Positions 57,001 to 64,000 of a stretch of DNA of 64,000 bases are shown piece after piece. Position 1 is the stretch's first letter, and each line of letters opens with the position of its first letter. The translations under genes were made by a program, and so were the position numbers. Origin of the DNA: Ciona intestinalis (lineage: Eukaryota > Chordata > Ascidiacea > Phlebobranchia > Cionidae). The DNA is taken from NCBI RefSeq assembly GCF_000224145.3, contig NC_020176.2, positions 3,617,826-3,681,825 on the forward strand, given 5' to 3'. The notes under the pieces were generated by a model that was not told where the DNA came from, did not search any database, and worked only from the letters and a program-made list of their open reading frames with translations.

Positions 57001-58621
57001 CGTTTAATCAAAGCTTTAATCTGTAATTTAAGCTAAATCACTTATATATCAATGTACCCAAGATACTTGTAAAACAAGCCAATAAAGGTGGCCTTTGGTA
57101 CACTGTACAACCTTATGTCACATTCAATTCATACGAACTTTAACCATAGCGTTTTTTTAAGCGAAATATGTAGATTTCGTAACACCTTGCTGGTTTGGGG
57201 TAAACGGCTTAACAATTATACTTTCCACAGGTAAACGACAATATGAAGAATCAACGTGTTTGGAATCGTCTGGTAATAAAACGACGTCCTCATCTGAAGG
57301 AAGTAACACCGAAAGTGAGAATTGTGACAAAGTTTTGGCTCGTTACTCTGGTGTACAAAGCAAAGAATCGTGGGAGCATTGCATAGTTCCCAGACCATGC
57401 TCGCCTGTCGACTGCAGTAAATTAGCGCCCGAGCGACATTGTAAACGTTCTGCGGCTCGATCTGATAAGACGGAAAGTGATAAAGCGGTGCCCATTCTCC
57501 CAGACCGAAGAATGTTTATGCCCCCCCAACTAGGGATGTCCTGCGGAAAACAGTTGCCAATTCAGAAAGCAAGAAGTTTTGAGCGACGATCTCCTTTGGC
57601 TGCCGGAAGAATTCGAACTTACAGCGAAGGTCAGCACATACTGCCACCTTCACGAAGCTACGGTGATGTTGCCCATGATAGCGTACACTCAAGCCTTGGC
57701 GTTTCGTCACGTAATGACGCAACAGTGGTTCAAACTGATCGGCGAAGACTTTCCGGTCTCCACCGCCAGAGACCGGTAAGAAGTGACTCCGATCCAAGAC
57801 TGGATCGAAGCTTTAAACAAGCTGTGCAACCAAGCCACGATGACGTTACCCGTCAAGCAACTACTTTACCTCAATACCCGGTTGACCTTAGAAGCCATGC
57901 ATCTAAACCGCCAACAATCGGAACACCACCCCTAACTACACTAACAGCTGCTCAAAACAATCTGATTCAGCCTGCGTTTGATTACAACAGATTATTCCTC
58001 GAACAACAATACGCAGCAGCACTTGCCGACCAAATGTGCCAACCAAGCCAGTTGTTTCATCCACACATACCTGCTCTGTACCCTCCCGGTTTTCTTGTCA
58101 ATTTGCCCCAACAACCAGAGGTGTTGCTCTCCCCTCGTACCACGTTGTACACCCATTGCGCAGGCAACACACCTCAGGTTCGACCAGTTCTAACCTTTCC
58201 AGGTACAGCCACATCTTTTCATGAGCAAACATTATCGCACAACTTGATTCCAAAGCATCTAAAGTTTGTTGAACCGCTGTATTATGCCAGTGAACCGCCG
58301 TGTTATAAAAAAAGCGTTTCCCATTCCGAAACAGAGAGACCAAGATACGACGTCTCGTGCATTAAGCACCTGAAAAAACGTAAGCTAATGTCTGCTGCAA
58401 TGGCAGATTCCGGTACAGATACGGAAAGTGTGGAAGCAATGAGTATAGACAGTGGTGTGGTGATAGAATCAAGCAAATCTATTTCGCTCCAAGCGAACTC
58501 CATTGAAGATATCCCGTCAGTAAACCACCAGTCGAAACCCGTAAGCAGCACGGCGACAATATCTCCTCTTTCACTCGACACAAATGAAGAGATTGCCAGA
58601 CAACAGCAATGTGTCATGTAG
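54077..58621 (+). CDS. BTB/POZ protein with split BTB domain, no zinc fingers
   Basis: Exons: 54077-54649, 55260-55414, 55784-55833, 57231-58621; phases close to 722 residues. The first half of a BTB domain spans about residues 41-80 (STCDVALEVEGELLLAHKA, LAACSGFFNEKL). The second half starts near 149 (ISLPGFNPIIFGQLLDYMYT) and runs into exon 2 (VHDVIKACMYVM). Between them lie about 68 extra residues with basic AKRRRK and Ser/Pro runs (PSPPTSPILPPSP). After the domain come a basic stretch and a long, probably disordered Ser/Pro/Gln/His-rich tail encoded by one exon, ending QQQCVM. No zinc finger, BACK or Kelch motif is visible. Most likely a nuclear adaptor or repressor, by family analogy. 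The first coding exon has an acceptor-like CTTTCTAG 12 bases before the ATG, so a leader exon or trans-spliced leader is likely. An in-frame second ATG at 54119 is an alternative start. I cannot name a vertebrate orthologue. Confidence 0.8.
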
Positions 58622-60483
58622 ATTGTAGATTTGATAAGTGAACTTTGAAAAGAGCTATATCTGTCCATTCCAGTCTTTGAAGTCTTCGTATCCATTCCAT
58701 ATGCGTTGTAACCTCGCACCAAACCAATGCATTCCGCGTTCAATCATTTGTGTGTATATAAACTTAAGTTCTCTCACGTTCCATTCCATTGTACAGTACT
58801 GTGTTCTGTCTCAGGGCAACATTAGTTTAGAGATGTAAGCATCTTGCACATACACCTTCTCTAATGTTCAACCACTTTGTATAAAATATAAGTTACTGAA
58901 TTATTAAGGTGTCTGTTTTACTTTTATGACCTTCAGTCGTTTTGTCGGGCAACTTAGCCAACCATTATCGAACTGAACCAGCTTCCATATAGCCTACCTT
59001 ATATACAGTTATATGTTGTAACATGCCCAATCTTGCCATTTTGTGTGCATGGTTTCTTGTGTATAAAGCGTATGCTTCTCCAGCCGCTGTGTGCTTGCTT
59101 TTACTTTAGCCCATTCCGATACATATGTATAGACACTTCACCCTAAATGCTACCGCGTATTAGCTTTCCCATCTCCAACAATAATTGCTGGGGTAATCTT
59201 ACCGTATTTGCATTCCATCCGTAATAAGTTAAATGGTACCATTATAATCGTGTACGTTTCGCAGTTAACGTTTGGATTAAAATAGAGAACCGCAAAATTG
59301 GTGGTGAAATACTTGAACAAAAGAACTTAGGCTATATGGCACAGATAGAGAGGCAACTTTAAACGTTTTATAACGTATTATAATACAGCATAGCGAGTGC
59401 ATATAGGCAGACACACCCTTCCAAATTAGCTGCAGCGATCTCTGGTATAATATTATGTTTAATGATTATACCACAACACCATGACCTATGAGGTTTAGTG
59501 GTTTGTCCAAAAAAATACCACGGTCCAGAATTCACGTACTGTTTACTCCTTCGCACCACCTTGCGACCGTTTACACGAGCTGTATTAACCGCCAAGCTAC
59601 TACAAGTTGAAGAAACACAACTGCACAAAAGTCATGTTTTGTACAGCATTGGTTTAATAGAATAAATATCTAGGAATCTAGCGATATGTCAAACAAACGA
59701 CACGCGTACAACACAGGCATAATCAACATAGGTCTGTAACAAACAAATAAACAGTTCGACTGTCGAAAACATTGTCCGTACTGGAAAATACTTATAACAG
59801 TTCTATTAAGCCATACTTGAGATTTTTTGAACAGTTAATTTTTTTACAGGTTAGTGTTTGAGCTGAAACAGCAAGAACGATAGCGAAGATACGACCTACA
59901 GGCCCGAATTAGCAAGAACTCGTACAGAAAGGTTTAATAATTAATGTATTTATATAGCCATAGGAATAGAGCAAATAATCAGACAAGTCAGTAGCAAAAT
60001 TTATTGAGTGTGCCTAGTTTGATGTTAATATAGGTGTCTAAGTGTTGTAAGATTAGTAATTTTGCAGTTTAATCTGAGTAGGAAGGTGGCCTCAGGAATT
60101 TTTAAAATTAAAATTTTCTGTTTTGCATATGATACTTCAAAGATAATAACTAAAAAGCAGTAGAATATTATACTTGTTGCTATAAAACTGTTATTTTTAT
60201 TACAAGCTCAGTCTATTATCCATAACATTTTGGATTTAAAATTTAGGCTTCAGTTTCGAAATACAATCTTTCTGCTTTTACTCCAAGGTATATAATATAT
60301 TTTGGTGTCAATGGTTCTACTGTGATAATAAATAAATAGGTGGTAATGGTACAATTCAAATCAAAGATATTGTTTCTGTGAGAGGCCTGTTCACTGTAAA
60401 GACTTATCTGGTTTTGTGGTACATTCAAGCTATCCAAGTGGCATATATTTCCATTGGTTTTGTATGACTTCTACATAGCCAAC
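58622..60483. other. BTB gene 3' region and GLCE upstream region
   Basis: Non-coding AT-rich DNA. AATAAA at 59661 is the first well-formed plus-strand signal I noticed after the BTB stop, about 1 kb away, and may mark a long 3' UTR. No element of the repeat families described elsewhere was seen. Confidence 0.5.
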
Positions 60484-63304
60484 ATGCTTCGGCAAGTTTT
60501 GCGGTACATAAGGAATGCCATGTTCATTCAGAAGCACATTTTCCTACTAATGGTTGCTGTTTTTTCAATTCTTGGCTATATTCTCTATCAAAGCAACAAT
60601 CCACAATGTGAAAGCTGGCCAGTTGGTATGAGTGTCAAAAGTATTGAAGAAAGCCTTTCTAAAGACAAATTAAATGAGTTGAAGCAACAGTGGTTAAATG
60701 AATTGAAAACATCACAAATATTGTCTGTCCCAGACGAACCCCCCCAAACTGACTCACAAGTTCCCGTTTCTGCTATACAATGTTTAATCAATGATGAGAA
60801 AATGGTTCAGTGCTTAAAAAGTTCAAAAAGTGAAATCTACATGCCATTTGATTTTATTCAAAACTATTTTGATGTTTATGGGAAAATGAAACACTATGAT
60901 GGTTATGATAGATTTGAATTTCAACAAAGTAATGCCAAGGTGCAAAAATAAATTAAATATATATATTGATAATTTAGCTAAAATATTATTTTTTTAAATT
61001 GTATTCTATTAAGCAGGATGTATACAATCCAAAGACCCCTTACACTTATTCGGGTGTTTTTATGACTTTTGAAACATCTAATGTTGAAGCAAGGGATCGT
61101 GTAAAGTGTATTTCAGGAATTACAGGTATATCATTGTAAAAAGACAGTTTGTATTACTCTCAAACTCTGTGTATACAATGGTAAATTTTACAACCTAAGG
61201 AAACATATTTTATTCAACCTTTGTTAAAATAACAGTCATTTTCACTTCGATCCAGGGGTACCATTATCAACGCAGTGGCACATTGAAGGTTACTATTATG
61301 GAATCCAGATTGCTCAGTTTGGCATGAGTCACTACAGCAAACACATGACACAAAAGCCACCGACCAAACAAGTTTATGAAAATGCAGAGGAATCTGTCCA
61401 GGTTTAAACACATTCATATTTTGTGCATTAAAACCAGTGTATTTTCATATTATGCAGCTTCACTTTGATGTTATACCATTTGATTTGAACAATAATCGTG
61501 TTTGAACATTAAATTTGTTACCTGAGAGTTTAAAGCAGTGCCGGTACACAAAATTTTCAATGTGATTTAATTAATATTGGAGAAATAACTCCTAGTAAAA
61601 TCCCAAAAAATGCCCACTTTTTTTTTTAAACTTGTCATTGTAATTGCTTAAATCAAGCCTTGGTGCTAATGTATTTTTATTTTTAGCCCCGGTGGACCTT
61701 CAGTAACAAAAATTGTTTGGTGGAAAAGAAAAAGGATTTTGAAAGGAATTCTCAAGTTATTAAATTCACCACACCAGGTAAAACACACATGTATCTTGTT
61801 TAAATAAACAGTGTAATGCAAACTCATGGCATATGAATGGTTTTAACTCAGTTTCCTACCTGTGTAATGTATTTTCTGTGACAGTCATACAATGTTTGTT
61901 TGTTTGTTTGTTTTTAAGGGGGTTACTAAAATTAAAGTGATAAAATGGTATTCAGTAAGAACTTGGTTTTTACACTTGCACACACACACATATCCCTTTA
62001 TTATACTGAGTGCATTTGTTAGATTCTATTCCATTGGGAAGTGGGGCCTCCCTTGTTCTTGGTAACACTATGGAGTTTATATTGTCATTTGATTTAAAAA
62101 TGGTTGCAAATGGTTCCTTATCTGTTGTCTTGGAGACCAATGACAAAATGAAACAATATACAATTCATTACATCACAAACAGGTATTGTACAAACAGTGA
62201 CCTTACCTGTGTTCCAGATTTTACTCACTCACTGATACTAACATAATTTATCTTTGACTTTAAATCTTAGTTTGGTCATTGATTATGATTTGAAATCAAA
62301 TATATATTACGGAATCGGTCCAAGTAGTACTTGGAGACATATGGCAAGGGATTTGTTGACAGATTTAAAGAAAGGTATTGGTATTTCAACAACAAGGCAT
62401 GCTAAAAAAGTGAAAGTTGTAATTCAAAAGGTAAGTCCAGTGATACGTTTTTGTTTTTAAATAAAATAATAGCTATCTTTTTCTTTTATATTTAAGAAGT
62501 AACTTGACACATTACCAGGTTTCACGACTTATTGTAAGGGGTCGTGGTTATATTGATAACGTGACACTCTCCTCGTCTGAACACTTGACCCAATTTTTTG
62601 ATGCAAGCCAATGGATGTATTTAAACCAAGACAAGGAAACTGGAGGGTGGAAAAATTATGTTGAGCGGAAGCTTGAAGGCTTTGAAGCAATTCCTTCTGG
62701 TTGGATATCAGCCATGGGTCAGGGGCAAGGGATGTCTGTATTATCAAGAGCCTACCATGTCTTCCATGACCCTAAATATATAGTCGCTCTCAGTCGTGCT
62801 TTACAGCCGTTTACCAAATCTTCTGAGCAAGGGGGTGTGCGTGCTACCTTTTTAAAAACGTACACCTGGTATGAGGAATATCCAACCAAACCAAGTTCAT
62901 TTGTACTTAATGGTTTTATGTATTCCCTTATTGGTCTGTATGACTTTAAATCGCTTCTAGAACATGAATTTGGTTTTGGTTCAAATGGGGAACCTCCTAA
63001 AGTAAGTCTGCAAATTAGTTCTGTTGATCTTTCAGCCACTTATAAACTTGTGAACCAGTTGTACCACGATGGCATGACATCTTTAACAGCAATGCTTCCT
63101 TTATATGATGGTGGGTCACATACATTTTATGATTTACGGCACTTTATGTTACACACTTCACCTAATGTGGCAAGGTGGGGTTATCATGTTACTCATTTAA
63201 GTCAGCTTGTTCTGCTTTACTCTGTTTCAAGAGAGCCGGTACTCAAAAAGTTTATTAATAACTGGTCAGGGTACTTGAAAGGTAAAGTTGCAAAACACAA
63301 CTAA
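60484..63304 (+). CDS. GLCE: D-glucuronyl C5-epimerase (heparan sulfate)
   Basis: Golgi type II membrane enzyme that converts glucuronic to iduronic acid in N-sulfated heparan sulfate/heparin. Exons: 60484-60939, 61017-61125, 61256-61401, 61687-61777, 62023-62182, 62271-62430, 62519-63304; phases close to 635 residues (human 617). A short basic N-terminus is followed by one membrane segment at about 19-36 ([18 protein letters not shown]), then a stem. The catalytic part opens with [13 protein letters not shown] and [16 protein letters not shown]. It continues with [71 protein letters not shown] and [21 protein letters not shown], which keep the conserved tyrosines of the active site. It ends [11 protein letters not shown], close to human SYLKGSRAKHN. 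Odd: about 22 extra residues relative to the remembered human sequence follow YDFKSLLEH. The start chosen is the first ATG that gives the membrane anchor. Confidence 0.95.
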
Positions 63305-64000
63305 TCTGTTTGTTTTTTTTGCTGTTCAGTATTATTACAGCCTTTACAAAAGCCTCATTTTTTACATATTTTACTAGTTTTTGTACAATATTTCTGTAAA
63401 CCTTTGTTATACTAATTAAAGTGAAATTCAGGGTACATTATGATTGATTCATGATTTCCCAACTGCGGTTACAAGGAAATATGTACTAGTTTTAATACAG
63501 ATTGTGGGTTAAAGTAATGCCTAGAGATTTATTTCTATACCTTACTTAGCAAACCACATGTGCAAAGTACATTAAGTGCAAATATGAATATCAACCGAAG
63601 TGCATGGTAATGTGTTTTCAGTTGTAGAATATCATTTGTAGACCTTGCTGTATGAGTATGTTACCAATAGCGTCAACCGCAGTGAGTGAATGTTGTAATT
63701 TACCCGCCTGTATTGCTTTGAAAAATAACCTAGACAAGCCACAAGCGCCACTCGTGGAAGACGTCTCTTAACTTGGTGGACGGCTCGCCCAGACAGACAG
63801 ACATCTGTAGTTTAGAAAAGAAACAAGAAACGAAGAAGTCGCCGATTAAGAACACGCACGTACGTTGTGTAGTTCAACAGGTGTACCGTGTACTCTTACT
63901 TCAAATAATTAAAGCGTATTGGAAGTAGTAATAGTAGTATAAACCGTATTGGTGTGGGTATCGTTAGTTATTTACAAATTACGAAAGTTATTTAATTAAA
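63305..64000. other. GLCE 3' region and unassigned end of window
   Basis: ATTAAA at 63415-63420, about 110 bases after the GLCE stop, is a plausible poly(A) signal. The remainder to the window edge is non-coding as far as can be seen. Confidence 0.5.
63415..63420 (+). terminator. GLCE polyadenylation signal (ATTAAA)
   Basis: Common variant signal about 110 bases after the stop codon. Confidence 0.4.

Overview
The window looks like nuclear DNA of a solitary ascidian, most likely a Ciona species. It is AT-rich, with compact genes split into many short GT-AG exons. The predicted proteins are clearly chordate orthologues, and short DNA elements sit between and inside the genes. The species is inferred from overall character; no marker was searched.

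Layout. Positions 1-13.5 kb hold no gene I can establish: a TATA-containing promoter-like block near 3.5 kb, an eroded protein-coding remnant at 8.7 kb, one unassigned exon-like block at 10.1 kb and several CRE palindromes. Then come eight protein-coding genes. KAT5/TIP60 (minus, 13530-19346, 12 exons, 443 aa) lies head to head with a transformer-2 splicing factor (plus, 20438-23059, 9 exons, 289 aa). TTC12 (minus, 24648-29236, 15 exons, about 735 aa) follows PUF60 (minus, 29666-31141, one uninterrupted exon, 491 aa). PUF60 is head to head with a Rel/NF-kB gene (plus, 32820-40201, 8 exons, 706 aa). After these are a transcobalamin/intrinsic-factor-like secreted cobalamin binder (plus, 44043-46893, 8 exons, 449 aa), an uncharacterised BTB/POZ protein without zinc fingers (plus, 54077-58621, 4 coding exons, 722 aa) and heparan sulfate glucuronyl C5-epimerase GLCE (plus, 60484-63304, 7 coding exons, 635 aa). 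Exon lists were built by hand from splice signals, reading phase and remembered family sequences. In every gene the phases close exactly.

How the genes relate. Tra2 and PUF60 are both splicing regulators, KAT5 is a chromatin acetyltransferase, and Rel is a stress and developmental transcription factor. A canonical kB decamer lies between PUF60 and REL, close to PUF60. TTC12 (dynein-arm assembly), the cobalamin binder and GLCE are functionally separate, so I see no single pathway.

Assembly. Two runs of exactly 125 N (40763-40887, 49355-49479) are each flanked by the same sequence on both sides (about 1.05 kb and 0.63 kb). These look like overlapping contig or haplotype ends that were not merged, not tandem duplications. 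The true locus is then about 1.9 kb shorter.

Mobile elements: one complete hAT-type MITE with 21-bp terminal inverted repeats and an 8-bp target duplication in REL intron 1; a family of about 190-bp MITEs with GTGGGGTAAGATGGG-like ends (eight copies, three inside the cobalamin-binder gene); and a SINE-like family. I found no CRISPR array, tRNA, rRNA or convincing new multi-gene system.
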